The translations under genes and the position numbers were made by a program. A stretch of 62,156 bases of DNA from positions 1-62,156 of the forward strand of contig NZ_QAOO01000018.1 in the NCBI RefSeq assembly GCF_003051105.1. The letters run 5' to 3'. The notes below the pieces were generated by a model that did not search any database, was not told the DNA's origin, and saw only the letters and a program-made list of their open reading frames with translations. Source of the DNA: Nitrosomonas nitrosa (lineage in GTDB: Bacteria; Pseudomonadota; Gammaproteobacteria; Burkholderiales; Nitrosomonadaceae). This document shows, one piece after another, positions 47,964-61,221 of the stretch. Positions within the stretch are counted from its first letter, which is position 1; each line of letters starts with the position of its first letter.

Positions 47964-50320
<2,357 letters not shown>

Positions 50321-50474
50321 TATTCGCCGAACACCTTCAATTTTATTAATTCACCAGCAAGATTTGGTTAATACTTCTTTGCTAAAAAGATACGGTTATG
50401 AATCACAAGCAGAATAGTTTTTTCCATACCAGCTTAATTAATTGAGTTAACAATAATATCTAAATAAAACGTAA

Positions 50475-51778
<1,304 letters not shown>

Positions 51779-51779
<1 letters not shown>

Positions 51780-52084
51780 TGAAAAAACTGGCTTTCCTGC
51801 TTGTAGTCATGATTGTTCTAGCACAATATCCATTGTGGTATGGTAAGGGAAGCTGGCTCAGCGTACTTGAAATCGATCAGGAAGTTGCTGCCCAGCGTAA
51901 GATCAATCAAAAATTACAAAATAGAAATACGGTACTGGAAGCTGAGGTCAATAATCTTAAAAAAGGGCTCGATGCAATCGAAGAGTTAGCCCGCAATGAA
52001 CTAGGAATGATACGGAATGACGAGGTTTTTTTCCAAGTACTCGATAATAACAAAGAGGAAAGCTCTCAACAAAGAGAACAATGA
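51779..52084 (+). CDS. ftsB: FtsB, divisome protein
   Basis: Small bitopic division protein that joins FtsL and FtsQ. 101 aa: N-terminal membrane helix (LAFLLVVMIVLAQYPLWYG), then a leucine-zipper-like coiled coil (about 32-70) and the end ELARNELGMIRNDEVFFQVL typical of DivIC/FtsB. Overlaps eno by one base. Confidence 0.9.
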
Positions 52085-52166
52085 TCGCGCGCACTCAATC
52101 TATCCAAATCAAAATTGAGCTGACAAGCTATTCGAATAATTGCTCCAAGAATCGCTAATACTTAAA

Positions 52167-52314
52167 GGGTATCTCTAAAAATTCAGCGTTTTCAACAAAA
52201 CGAGGCGAGAGCAAAAATGTTGTCACAGCCTCCTAGTTAAGAGAACATTCTTTGGAACATTTTTTGTCAACAGCAATGGATTGCGCCGAAATAGGGATTT
52301 TCAAAGAGGTACCC
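52167..52314. repeat. MITE-like repeat, copy 2
   Basis: 148 bp, same family as the element at 25198-25377. Left end GGGTATCTCTAAAAATTCAG, right end complement GGGTACCTCTTTGAAAATC. Flanks are TTAAA on the left and TTAATA on the right. It fills the gap between convergent ftsB and sdhA, and the flanking TTA supplies the sdhA stop codon. It lacks about 34 bp present near the right end of copy 1. Confidence 0.8.
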
Positions 52315-54078
52315 TTAATATGTTCTTGCCTTCGGTGGGAAAGAATCCACCGTCAAAGGCTTTAGCCGCACCGGTTTATAGTCGATACGCCGACCTTCGC
52401 CGAAAAAGAGTGTATGTTTAAGCCATTTGTCGTCATTACGCTCCGGGAAATCGTCCCGCGTGTGCGCTCCACGGCTCTCACAGCGCGCTTCAGCGGATAC
52501 CATGGTAGCGATTGCGACCTCGATTAAATTATCCAATTCCAGCGCTTCGACTCGGGCGGTGTTAAATATTTTGCTTTTATCCCTTATTTCCGTCTGAGCA
52601 ATACGTTGAGCAACTTCACTGATTTTGTCTACCCCCTGTTTTAACATATCGGCAAAGCGGAATACGCCACAATATGTTTGCATGGTTTTCCTCAAGAGAT
52701 CACCCATTTGTGCAACATTCTCGCCATCTTTCTGCTGATCCAGTCGAGCTAGGCGTGCGAGTGATTTATCCGCAACATCCGCGGGAAGTTGCTTATAGTG
52801 TGAATTACGCTTCAAATCCTCAATGATTTGATTGCCCGCAGCTCGTCCAAACACAACCAGATCCAGCAGCGAGTTGGTCCCCAGCCGGTTTGCGCCATGC
52901 ACAGAAACACAGGCACACTCGCCTACCGCATAGAAGCCGGGCACCACCTCTTCCGGTCCTGTTTTATAGGGCGCTACCACTTGACCATATAGGTTGGTTG
53001 GAATCCCCCCCATCATATAATGTGCTGTTGGCACCACGGGGATAGGCTGCATGATGGGATCAACATGCGCAAACTTAATGGCAATCTCACGAATACCAGG
53101 TAATCTTGATTTGATGACATCAGCCCCTAGATGATCGAGCTTTAATAACAGATGATCAGCGTTTGGACCGCAGCCCCGCCCCTCTTTTATCTCTGTTGTC
53201 AAGGCACGGGAAACGACATCACGGCTCGCCAGATCCTTGGCATGTGGCGCATACCGTTCCATGAAACGCTCGCCATTCTTGTTGAGCAAATATCCGCCTT
53301 CTCCACGCACAGCCTCACTGATCAGCACCCCCACACCATGCACGCCAGTAGGATGAAATTGCCAAAATTCCATATCTTGCAAAGGTATGCCCGCGCGCGC
53401 AGCCATGCCCAACCCATCGCCGGTATTGATAAACGCGTTGGTGCTTGCTTGGAAAATTCGGCCAGCTCCCCCAGTGGCAAACAACGTCGCTCTGGCTTGC
53501 AGAATCATGACTTCACCCGTTTCCATTTCGAGCGCCGTCACACCTAGCACTTCACCTAGCTCATCACGAATGAGATCCAGACCCATCCACTCCACAAAGA
53601 ATTGGGTATTGGCGCTGACATTGCGCTGATAAAGTGTATGCAACATTGCGTGTCCGGTTCGGTCAGCCACGGCACAAGAGCGCGTAGCTTGTGCCCCCCC
53701 AAAATTTTGCGACTGCCCACCAAATGGGCGCTGGTATATTTTGCCATTATCCAATCGATCAAACGGCATGCCGTAGTGCTCTAATTCGTAGATGACCTCT
53801 GGCGCCTGCCGGCACATGAACTCAATCGCATCCTGATCGCCAAGATAATCCGAGCCTTTCACCGTATCGTACATATGCCAATGCCAGTTATCTTCGGTGA
53901 CATTGCCCAGCGCGGCAGCGATCCCGCCCTGGGCTGCAACCGTATGAGAACGCGTCGGGAAAACCTTGGACAATACTGCCACTTTAAGGCCTGCCTCCGA
54001 TAGTTGGAGCGCAGCGCGCATCCCTGCCCCCCCTGCACCAACAATGACTACATCAAATTTACGCTTAACGAGTGCCAC
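52315..54078 (-). CDS. sdhA: Succinate dehydrogenase flavoprotein subunit
   Basis: Oxidises succinate to fumarate with covalently bound FAD. 587 aa from GTG 54078 (alternative upstream frame to 54120 unlikely). Motifs: [20 protein letters not shown]-linking His in [41 protein letters not shown] with catalytic Arg, [10 protein letters not shown] and [14 protein letters not shown]. Overlaps sdhD by 14 nt. No sdhB follows; a MITE copy abuts the 3' end. Confidence 0.96.
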   Translation of the reverse strand: MALVKRKFDVVIVGAGGAGMRAALQLSEAGLKVAVLSKVFPTRSHTVAAQGGIAAALGNVTEDNWHWHMYDTVKGSDYLGDQDAIEFMCRQAPEVIYELEHYGMPFDRLDNGKIYQRPFGGQSQNFGGAQATRSCAVADRTGHAMLHTLYQRNVSANTQFFVEWMGLDLIRDELGEVLGVTALEMETGEVMILQARATLFATGGAGRIFQASTNAFINTGDGLGMAARAGIPLQDMEFWQFHPTGVHGVGVLISEAVRGEGGYLLNKNGERFMERYAPHAKDLASRDVVSRALTTEIKEGRGCGPNADHLLLKLDHLGADVIKSRLPGIREIAIKFAHVDPIMQPIPVVPTAHYMMGGIPTNLYGQVVAPYKTGPEEVVPGFYAVGECACVSVHGANRLGTNSLLDLVVFGRAAGNQIIEDLKRNSHYKQLPADVADKSLARLARLDQQKDGENVAQMGDLLRKTMQTYCGVFRFADMLKQGVDKISEVAQRIAQTEIRDKSKIFNTARVEALELDNLIEVAIATMVSAEARCESRGAHTRDDFPERNDDKWLKHTLFFGEGRRIDYKPVRLKPLTVDSFPPKARTY

Positions 54079-54439
54079 CTTGCCCCCACAAAATTTCGGC
54101 AAACCAAATAAGATAACCAAACAATGAAATAATGACAGCGATGTGCAACGTTAAACGCAGGCTAATCACATGAACATAATCCATCAAAACATTTCTCACC
54201 CCAACCCAGGCATGCCAGCAAAGGCTGATGAAAAACAAAAAGGTGACCACCCTGACCCATTGATGAGAAAAAAACGATTTCAATCCAGCGTAGTCATCTA
54301 TTTGCATGAAATTGACGAAGATGACGAGTAATAACACGTAAACGGACATTATAATCGCCGTGACACGTTGTATTAACCAGTCTCTCAAACCATAATGCGC
54401 ACCGGTTACGACCCGGTTTATAGGTTTTACCATAGCCAA
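54065..54439 (-). CDS. sdhD: Succinate dehydrogenase membrane anchor D
   Basis: 124 aa, three hydrophobic helices, haem b and quinone-binding anchor. [20 protein letters not shown] carries the family's Arg/Gln block and [20 protein letters not shown] the haem-ligand His and Tyr-Asp quinone region. Overlaps sdhC by 13 nt and sdhA by 14 nt. Confidence 0.92.
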   Translation of the reverse strand: MAMVKPINRVVTGAHYGLRDWLIQRVTAIIMSVYVLLLVIFVNFMQIDDYAGLKSFFSHQWVRVVTFLFFISLCWHAWVGVRNVLMDYVHVISLRLTLHIAVIISLFGYLIWFAEILWGQGGTR

Positions 54440-54816
54440 ATCCCAACCAATATTGTCAAGAAACCGCCCATGAACAATACCAGCTTGCTACTGAACCGTG
54501 CGTGCTCCAGCGACACACCAAGATGCACATCAAGGGCTAGATGACGGATTCCTGCACAAAGATGATGCATAAATAACCATACAGGCAGCAATAATGCACA
54601 TTTCACGAGCGGATTATTCATCATTGCTTGTAGCCCGGCAAAACTTTCTGGAGACGCCAACGATAAATGCAAACCATAAAGCAATAAAGGAATACCGGGA
54701 AAAAATAACAATACCCCGCTGATGCGGTGCAGAATGGAAATCTGAGCGGGTAGCGGCTGTTTAATCTTAAATAGGTTCAGAAACTTGGGCCTATTTTTCT
54801 GAGGTTCTGTTTTCAT
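54427..54816 (-). CDS. sdhC: Succinate dehydrogenase cytochrome b556 subunit
   Basis: 129 aa, three membrane helices. Signature RPKFLNLFKIKQPLPAQISI then LHRISGVLLFFPGIPLLL (quinone site Ser/Arg), and HHLCAGIRHLALDVHLG with the haem His. First gene of sdhC-sdhD-sdhA on the minus strand. Confidence 0.93.
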   Translation of the reverse strand: MKTEPQKNRPKFLNLFKIKQPLPAQISILHRISGVLLFFPGIPLLLYGLHLSLASPESFAGLQAMMNNPLVKCALLLPVWLFMHHLCAGIRHLALDVHLGVSLEHARFSSKLVLFMGGFLTILVGIWLW

Positions 54817-54972
54817 AGCGTTTAATTAACCACGATAACTTGCATTGAAAGACTGATACCGGTGGCGGGTGTTCTGGAAAATAGTTTAATCCGTTATGGT
54901 GCACCTTACAATGTCAAGCTTACAGGGCAATCAGCATCGAAGCCAATTGTGACGGCGAAATAGTCAGAATAA

Positions 54973-55866
54973 TCAGAAAAACAAGCGCGCCAACTCGACA
55001 CCGGGATCATCCGCCCGCATGAATGTTTCCCCTACCAAAAAGGCGTTTACTTGGTGCGCACGCAGCAAAGCGACATCATCGGGCGATTTAATACCACTCT
55101 CGGTTATGACGATTTTTTCAGAGGGCATCCGATCAAGTAACTGCAGCGTAGTATCAAGATGCGTTTCAAATGTGCGCAGATTGCGATTATTGACGCCAAT
55201 CATAGGCGTAGTCAATTGCAAAGCCAGATCAAGTTCATCCGCATCATACACTTCAACGAGCACTGCCATCCCAAGAGAATGAGCCAGCGATTCGAGTTGA
55301 CGCATTCGTACAAGCGGATCGACCGTGCCTCCCTCACCCGGATAGGGAAATAACAAAAAGGCAGAAACAATAAGCAGGATACAATCAGCACCCATCACTC
55401 GCGCTTCGTAGACCTGATAATTATCCAGCATGAAATCCTTGCGTAATACCGGCAACTCGCAAGCTGCCCGCGCCTGCCGCAAGTACTCCGCACTTCCCAT
55501 GAAAAACTGCCGATCTGTCAGAACAGACAAACATGCCGCACCCTGTTTTGCATAACTTACAGCAATCTCAGCCGGGTCAAATCCTTCGATCACCACGTCG
55601 CGCGTATTTCCCATCGTCAAATCAGAAGCAGATGACGAAGAACTGATTCGCCCACGCAGCAACCCTTTACTAGGACTTGCTTGTTTAATTTCCGCTATCA
55701 CGGCTGGCAACCCTTGATCGATCTTGCTGCGGATCGCACCAACGAAATCGCGTGGCAACATCGCTGTCTCAGCTTCCGCCTTTATATCAGCCAAAGGTTT
55801 CGATGCTTTCGCTGCTGCCACCTCTTCAGCTTTGACAGCCAGTATTTTATTTAGAATATCGGACAT
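54973..55866 (-). CDS. trpC: Indole-3-glycerol-phosphate synthase with two inserts
   Basis: Fourth-step enzyme of tryptophan synthesis, TIM barrel. 297 aa, about 35 longer than the usual 260. Core motifs are intact: [52 protein letters not shown] [15 protein letters not shown] and [13 protein letters not shown]. Extra residues lie after SPSKGLLR ([18 protein letters not shown] plus a few) and after LLIVSA ([19 protein letters not shown]). Both are in frame and at loop positions. Last gene of trpG-trpD-trpC. Confidence 0.94.
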   Translation of the reverse strand: MSDILNKILAVKAEEVAAAKASKPLADIKAEAETAMLPRDFVGAIRSKIDQGLPAVIAEIKQASPSKGLLRGRISSSSSASDLTMGNTRDVVIEGFDPAEIAVSYAKQGAACLSVLTDRQFFMGSAEYLRQARAACELPVLRKDFMLDNYQVYEARVMGADCILLIVSAFLLFPYPGEGGTVDPLVRMRQLESLAHSLGMAVLVEVYDADELDLALQLTTPMIGVNNRNLRTFETHLDTTLQLLDRMPSEKIVITESGIKSPDDVALLRAHQVNAFLVGETFMRADDPGVELARLFF

Positions 55867-55875
55867 GCTTCGATT

Positions 55876-56901
55876 CTAATTACTTTTATGATTTGAAAAC
55901 GTGATTAGCTCGTTCATTTTTTTCATCGCAGCACCGCTGACAATCACCTCGCGCGCACTGGCCACACCTGCTTCAAGAGAAGCCGCTATACCTGCTACGT
56001 AAATAGCTGCACCTGCATTCAACAAAACAATATCCCTTGCAGGCCCAAGCTGATTATCCAAAACTGAGATCAACATTTCTTTTGCATGCGCTAAATCGGA
56101 TACTTTTATGGTTTCTATCGGCGCACTCGCAATCCCGAAATCCTCAGGCCGGATCGTGTATTCGTGAATCCTGCCTTGCTTGAGCTCACCAACACGCGTT
56201 TCTCCGGTAATGGTAATTTCATCCAAGCCATCATACCCATGCACAACCATGACATGATCACTTCCCAAGCGCTGCAACACACGCGTAATAATACCGACGA
56301 GCTTGGCGTCAAACACACCCAATAACTGGTTTTTGGCACCAGCAGGATTTGTCAGTGGCCCCAGAATATTGAATAACGTACGTACACCCAATTCACGGCG
56401 AATTGGCGCAGCATGCTTCATGGCACTATGAAAATTGGGCGCAAACATGAATCCAACACCGATCTCACCAATCGAGCGGGCAATTTGCTGAGGCGTTTGC
56501 TCCAGATCGATTCCCATGGCTTCCAGCACATCAGCGCTCCCCGACTTACTGGAAACTGAGCGTCCCCCGTGCTTTGCAACCTGTGCACCCGCGGCAGCTG
56601 CAACAAAAGCTGAAGCAGTCGATACATTAAAAGTATGGGAAGCATCTCCGCCTGTTCCACAAGTATCGACTAGATGCGTTAAATCAGACACCTCCACACT
56701 CGTGGCGAGTTCTCTCATCACCTGAGCGGCTGCAGCAATCTCATCAACCGTTTCTTGTTTAACACGCAACCCCATTATGATCGCTGCAATCACCACGGGT
56801 GAAAGCTCCCCTTGCATGATTTTCCTCATAAGGATCAGCATCTCATCGTAGGGAATCTCCCGATGCTCGATGAGACGTGTCAATATTGCTTGCGGATTCA
56901 C
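55876..56901 (-). CDS. trpD: Anthranilate phosphoribosyltransferase
   Basis: Joins anthranilate to PRPP. 341 aa. [17 protein letters not shown] binds the diphosphate, [19 protein letters not shown] and [13 protein letters not shown] are further family blocks. 9 bp upstream of trpC on the same strand, 33 bp after trpG. Confidence 0.96.
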   Translation of the reverse strand: MNPQAILTRLIEHREIPYDEMLILMRKIMQGELSPVVIAAIIMGLRVKQETVDEIAAAAQVMRELATSVEVSDLTHLVDTCGTGGDASHTFNVSTASAFVAAAAGAQVAKHGGRSVSSKSGSADVLEAMGIDLEQTPQQIARSIGEIGVGFMFAPNFHSAMKHAAPIRRELGVRTLFNILGPLTNPAGAKNQLLGVFDAKLVGIITRVLQRLGSDHVMVVHGYDGLDEITITGETRVGELKQGRIHEYTIRPEDFGIASAPIETIKVSDLAHAKEMLISVLDNQLGPARDIVLLNAGAAIYVAGIAASLEAGVASAREVIVSGAAMKKMNELITFSNHKSN

Positions 56902-56934
56902 TGGTTAAATTATTTTATAAAAAGCATGTACAGA

Positions 56935-57504
56935 TCATTGCCTGCCAAGCAGAAAATTTTCAAGCAATTGATGGCCATATTCACTCAGTATCGACTCCGG
57001 ATGAAACTGCACCCCCTCGATCGGCAGTGCATTGTGGCGCACCCCCATAATTTCACCATCCTCCGTCCATGCAGTAATCTCTAAGCACGCCGGTAGAGTT
57101 TCGCGCTCGATCACCAACGAATGATAGCGCGTCGCTATAAATGGATTTGGCAATCCCTGAAACACACCTACATTACGATGAAAAATCTGGGAAGTTTTGC
57201 CATGCATAATCTGCTTAGCGTGGATAATGCGCCCTCCGAAGGCCTGACCAATACTCTGATGACCTAGACATACGCCAAGCGTAGGCACCTTCCCGCCGTA
57301 ATCCTTCACCAGCGATAATGAGATTCCGGCTTCATTAGGCGTACAGGGCCCAGGAGAAATTACGATCCGGTCTGGATGGATTTGTCGAATACTCTCCAAC
57401 GTTATTTCATCATTACGAAAAACTTCGACACGCTCACCTAGCTCACCAAAATACTGCACCAGGTTATATGTGAAAGAATCGTAATTGTCGATCATCAGCA
57501 GCAT
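56935..57504 (-). CDS. trpG: Anthranilate synthase component II (glutaminase)
   Basis: Supplies ammonia to TrpE. 189 aa class I glutamine amidotransferase: [30 protein letters not shown], nucleophile Cys in [15 protein letters not shown], and [13 protein letters not shown] with His/Glu of the triad. First gene of trpGDC here; its partner trpE is at 35.1 kb. Confidence 0.96.
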   Translation of the reverse strand: MLLMIDNYDSFTYNLVQYFGELGERVEVFRNDEITLESIRQIHPDRIVISPGPCTPNEAGISLSLVKDYGGKVPTLGVCLGHQSIGQAFGGRIIHAKQIMHGKTSQIFHRNVGVFQGLPNPFIATRYHSLVIERETLPACLEITAWTEDGEIMGVRHNALPIEGVQFHPESILSEYGHQLLENFLLGRQ

Positions 57505-57822
57505 TTTTAATTCAACGTAAACAAAATATATAAAATATATTTAAGGCAGGCAGATACTCAGCTATTTTTTGATTTTATCATGGAATGAGGTAAGCGCTGA
57601 CCTAATACCTCACACGAAAAATCTACATTACTCTTTAATTTATTGAATCAGGGTTAGAGTTTGGAGTCATTTTATATAATCAAAGACAGCCCAGGTCTTC
57701 AATAATAGAAAAACAAATAGTTTCTAAGCTCATTTTTGTTTAACCTTATTTTTTATATGGTTATTGGGGTACACTGCTCGTGGGGTAACCCAAATCATTC
57801 CCACTCAATAAGGAAGAGCAAA
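57505..57822. other. Divergent intergenic region between trpG and the Rh channel
   Basis: 318 bp, AT-rich near trpG. Contains promoters for both directions. If trpE/trpG were separated by inversion, the second breakpoint lies here. An ATG-less frame runs into it from the Rh gene, but the real start is downstream. Confidence 0.45.
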
Positions 57823-59127
57823 ATGAAGAAAAGCTTATGGTTGAAAATAGTCAGCTCAGTAAGTCTGTTTCTCTTGTGTTTCAGTAGTTGGGTCAGCGCA
57901 GCAGAGCCCGCAGGCGTCATCAGTGAGGCACGGTTAGTTGCGCAATATAATTATTCCATCCATATCCTGGCGATGTTATTGGTAGGATTCGGTTTTTTGA
58001 TGGTTTTTGTCCGTAGATATGGTTTTGGTGCGACCACGGGCACTTACCTGGTCGTAGCTACCGGGTTGCCCCTTTATATTTTCTTGCGGGCAAACGGCGT
58101 TTTTGCCCATGAATTGACACCGCATTCGGTAGAAACGTTGATTCTTGCTGAATTCGCCGTCGCGACGACCTTGATCGCGATGGGTGCCGTGCTTGGCCGA
58201 TTGCGTGTTTTCCAATATGCCTTGCTGGCACTGCTGCTGGTACCCACTTATTTACTCAATGAATGGCTGGTGCTGGATAATGGTTCAGGGCTCACGGAAG
58301 GTTTCCAAGATTCCGCAGGATCGATTGTCATCCATGCATTTGGCGCTTATTTCGGATTAGGTGTCTCCATTGTTTTGACCACTGCTCTGCAACGTAGCCA
58401 ACCGATTGAATCCGATGCGACATCCGACCGTTTCTCGATGTTAGGATCAATGGTGCTGTGGCTGTTCTGGCCAAGTTTCGCCACGGCGATTGTCCCTTTC
58501 GAAGATATGCCGCAAACGGTTGTCAACACCCTGCTGGCATTAAGCGGTGCAACACTGGCCACCTACATGTTAAGCACGTTCCTACACAAAGGCAAAACAT
58601 CGATGATGGATATGGCGAACGCTGCGCTGGCAGGTGGCGTTGCCATTGGATCGACCTGCAATATTGTAGGACCCGTTGGGGCATTCTCCATCGGGCTCCT
58701 CGCCGGTGCAATTTCGGTTATTGGTTTTGTATTCATTCAGCCCATGCTGGAATCCAAATTCAAAACTATCGATACCTGCGGTGTGCATAATTTACACGGG
58801 TTACCTGGCCTGTTGGGCGGGTTCAGTGCGATTTTAATCGTCCCCGGTATTGCCGTTGCACAGCTCTCCGGTATCGGAATTTCGATTGGAATAGCGCTGG
58901 TAGGCGGGCTGATTGCCGGCGTGTTGATTAAAGTCACCGGTACTACCGAGCAAGCTTATGAGGACAGCCATGAATTTACCCATGCGGAAGGACCGGAAAG
59001 CGAGCACAAAGCCGAAGAACTGGCTCTCGAAGCCAAGGCGGACATAGCAGAGCTGAAAAACCAACTAAACACACGGGCAACATCACAACTTCGTTCTGAA
59101 AGACCAGCACCCGATTCGGCTGGATAA
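57823..59127 (+). CDS. Rh-type (Rh50-like) ammonia/ammonium channel
   Basis: Inner-membrane trimeric channel for ammonia/ammonium (possibly CO2), of the Rh branch rather than AmtB. 434 aa. Starts at ATG 57823 after AAGGAAGAG: cleavable signal peptide to about SWVSA, then about 11 membrane helices. The twin histidines are in SIVIHAFGAYFG and GVHNLHGLPGLLGG; NEWLVLDNG and GSTCNIVGPVGAFSIG are typical of Rh proteins. The C-terminal 60 residues are polar and Glu/Lys rich. Similar to the Nitrosomonas europaea Rh50 whose structure is known. Confidence 0.94.
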   Translation: MKKSLWLKIVSSVSLFLLCFSSWVSAAEPAGVISEARLVAQYNYSIHILAMLLVGFGFLMVFVRRYGFGATTGTYLVVATGLPLYIFLRANGVFAHELTPHSVETLILAEFAVATTLIAMGAVLGRLRVFQYALLALLLVPTYLLNEWLVLDNGSGLTEGFQDSAGSIVIHAFGAYFGLGVSIVLTTALQRSQPIESDATSDRFSMLGSMVLWLFWPSFATAIVPFEDMPQTVVNTLLALSGATLATYMLSTFLHKGKTSMMDMANAALAGGVAIGSTCNIVGPVGAFSIGLLAGAISVIGFVFIQPMLESKFKTIDTCGVHNLHGLPGLLGGFSAILIVPGIAVAQLSGIGISIGIALVGGLIAGVLIKVTGTTEQAYEDSHEFTHAEGPESEHKAEELALEAKADIAELKNQLNTRATSQLRSERPAPDSAG

Positions 59128-59173
59128 TCCAGACAATCCAGGCTACTGCGATTGTGACTTAGCCAGTAGCTTT

Positions 59174-59202
59174 GCCGTTCACATTTCTCTAGTGTGAACG
59201 GC
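59174..59202. terminator. Stem-loop between convergent Rh channel and SRPBCC genes
   Basis: Perfect 10-bp stem GCCGTTCACA/TGTGAACGGC with a 9-nt loop. It follows the Rh stop by 46 bp and includes the stop codon (59179-59181) of the converging SRPBCC gene. TTCC follows on the plus strand. Likely a two-way terminator. Confidence 0.65.
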
Positions 59203-59667
59203 TTCCAATCGGGCATTGAGCATATGCGCCAACCCTTTTGCGCCCTGCAGCATCACTTGGTGGTGGTTCCATCTGAACACGGGGCGTGCAAATGGTGCAA
59301 CAAAATTCATCCACCATCGGAGGATATCCACTCGCCACTCATAATGCACTATCGTCACCCCATGCGCATGCACAAAATTCCACCGTCCGATCCCCGCCAC
59401 ATCGCCGCTAGCGCACCCCTCGACGAGGACACATGGCACGACACGAGTCACTTGCATGACAAAAATCACACGATAGGGAATGGGGCCTCTCCAAGTAAAT
59501 CGATATGCATCCCCTCCCCCATCCGCGTCACCGGATGCACATTTTTCTACCTTGCTCGCGCCTTGCCACCATACCGGCCAATCAAGGCAATGCGAGATAG
59601 CGTTGTACACGTCAGCTAGCGGTGCCCGGATACGCCACTCGGTGATCAATTTGAATTCAGCAGCCAT
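59179..59667 (-). CDS. SRPBCC-family (START-like) protein
   Basis: 162 aa helix-grip fold: FKLITEWRIRAPLADVYNAISHCLDWPVWW at the N-terminus (WxI.AP...VW pattern), beta strands in the middle and a long C-terminal helix. Such domains bind hydrophobic ligands such as polyketides, lipids or quinones; the ligand is unknown. Ends inside a terminator hairpin. Divergent from the flavin monooxygenase gene. Confidence 0.78.
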   Translation of the reverse strand: MAAEFKLITEWRIRAPLADVYNAISHCLDWPVWWQGASKVEKCASGDADGGGDAYRFTWRGPIPYRVIFVMQVTRVVPCVLVEGCASGDVAGIGRWNFVHAHGVTIVHYEWRVDILRWWMNFVAPFARPVFRWNHHQVMLQGAKGLAHMLNARLEAVHTREM

Positions 59668-59787
59668 TGCATCTGATATAAAAGTTATTTGAATTAAAAA
59701 ACTTGGGTAGATTAGAATCGGCTATTTTCGATAAAACCACAATGGCTGAATTATAGAATCGCCACAAAAGGTTAAGAAAGGTATCAA

Positions 59788-61059
59788 ATGAGAATCGCAA
59801 TCATCGGCGCTGGCTGCTCCGGCCTTACTGCCATCAAAAATCTGGTTGAAGCAGGTTTAACAGATATCGTCTGTTATGAAAAAAATGATCAGATCGGTGG
59901 CAACTGGGTATATACAGCCACCCCTGGCCATAGCAGCGTAAACGAGTCCACCCATATCATTTCGAGTAAAGCGATGTCCCAACTCAGCGGCTTTCCCATG
60001 CCTGATGATTACCCCGATTATCCCAGCCATCGGCAGATATTGGCTTATTTTCAGGCTTATGCCCGACATTTCCAGTTGGATCGCTATATCCGGTTGAACA
60101 CAACCGTGCTTCATGCAGAGAAAATCGTAAATGAATGCTGGCGCTTGCATCTGGATGATGGTACTCAGCGAGAATTCGATTACCTGCTCGTCGCGAACGG
60201 CCATCATTCCGTACCACGCCACCCTGACTGGAAAGATTGCTTTACTGGCAAGTACTTACATGCACATGACTATAAAACCAGCCAAGGACTAGAAGGAAAA
60301 CATATATTGGTGGTTGGAGCAGGTAATTCCGGCTGCGATTGCGCGGTTGAATCGAGTCGTGTAGCGATGCGGGTAGACATGAGCTTTCGCTCACCCCAGT
60401 ACATTATTCCAAAATTCATTATGGGCAAACCAACCGATGTCTTTGCAGCCGCCATCCACTGGTTACCCCATGGCGTGCAAAACTGGTTGCAAAAAATCAG
60501 CCTTCGCCTCCAGATCGGACGTTATCGCGACTACGCATTACCCGAACCCGATTTTTCTCCAACTCAAGCACATCCCACCATTAACTCGGCGTTATTCGAT
60601 CGGATCCGTCACGGCAAAGTCCGCCCCCGCCCTGCTATCGCAAGTGTTATCGGACAAACTATCCATTTTGCCGATGGCTCAACCTCAGAATACGATGTCA
60701 TCATTGCGGCGACCGGCTATAAAATCAGTTTTCCTTTTTTTGACCGCGCATTCATCAACTGGGAAGAAGCCATCGAAGTGCCGCTGTTTATGAGAATCTT
60801 TCATCCGGATCACCCCAGCCTGTTTTTTATTGGCTTGATACAGCCGCAAGGTTGCATTTGGCCGCTGACCGACTTACAGAGCAGACTACTTGGTCAATTG
60901 TTGACAAATAAAATCAAATTACCACCAAACTGGCGAGAACGTGCAATCGCAGAAGCCAAGTACTGGCAGCGGCAATTTATTGCACGCCCACGACACTCGA
61001 TAGAAGTTCACTACCGACCCTACATGAAACAGCTTCTCAGGATACTTGAGCGAAATTGA
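59788..61059 (+). CDS. Flavin-containing monooxygenase family protein
   Basis: 423 aa. FAD site IIGAGCSGLTAIKNL at 5-19, NADPH site VVGAGNSGCDCAVES at about 172-186, and the FMO fingerprint FTGKYLHAHDYK before it (FxGxxxHxxxY/F form), plus ATGYK near the end. Oxygenates soft nucleophiles (amines, sulfides) or acts as a Baeyer-Villiger type; substrate unknown. Followed by AT-rich DNA and an insertion sequence. Confidence 0.9.
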   Translation: MRIAIIGAGCSGLTAIKNLVEAGLTDIVCYEKNDQIGGNWVYTATPGHSSVNESTHIISSKAMSQLSGFPMPDDYPDYPSHRQILAYFQAYARHFQLDRYIRLNTTVLHAEKIVNECWRLHLDDGTQREFDYLLVANGHHSVPRHPDWKDCFTGKYLHAHDYKTSQGLEGKHILVVGAGNSGCDCAVESSRVAMRVDMSFRSPQYIIPKFIMGKPTDVFAAAIHWLPHGVQNWLQKISLRLQIGRYRDYALPEPDFSPTQAHPTINSALFDRIRHGKVRPRPAIASVIGQTIHFADGSTSEYDVIIAATGYKISFPFFDRAFINWEEAIEVPLFMRIFHPDHPSLFFIGLIQPQGCIWPLTDLQSRLLGQLLTNKIKLPPNWRERAIAEAKYWQRQFIARPRHSIEVHYRPYMKQLLRILERN

Positions 61060-61221
61060 AAACCCAGGCTCAATAGTCAGGAAGTCAGGCGGATCTTCCC
61101 TGCCCTTATTGAGCTAACCTATTGAATAGAATCGATATAGTTTTATTATGGATATTATTGTAGGCATGTAATATATTAAATATATTTTGTATATTATTTA
61201 TTTATTAATTATAATATACGC

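Noticed and set aside
52315..54120. Longer SdhA starting at 54120
   Set aside because: It would overlap sdhD by 56 nt and adds residues not seen in the family; GTG 54078 is closer to the usual start.
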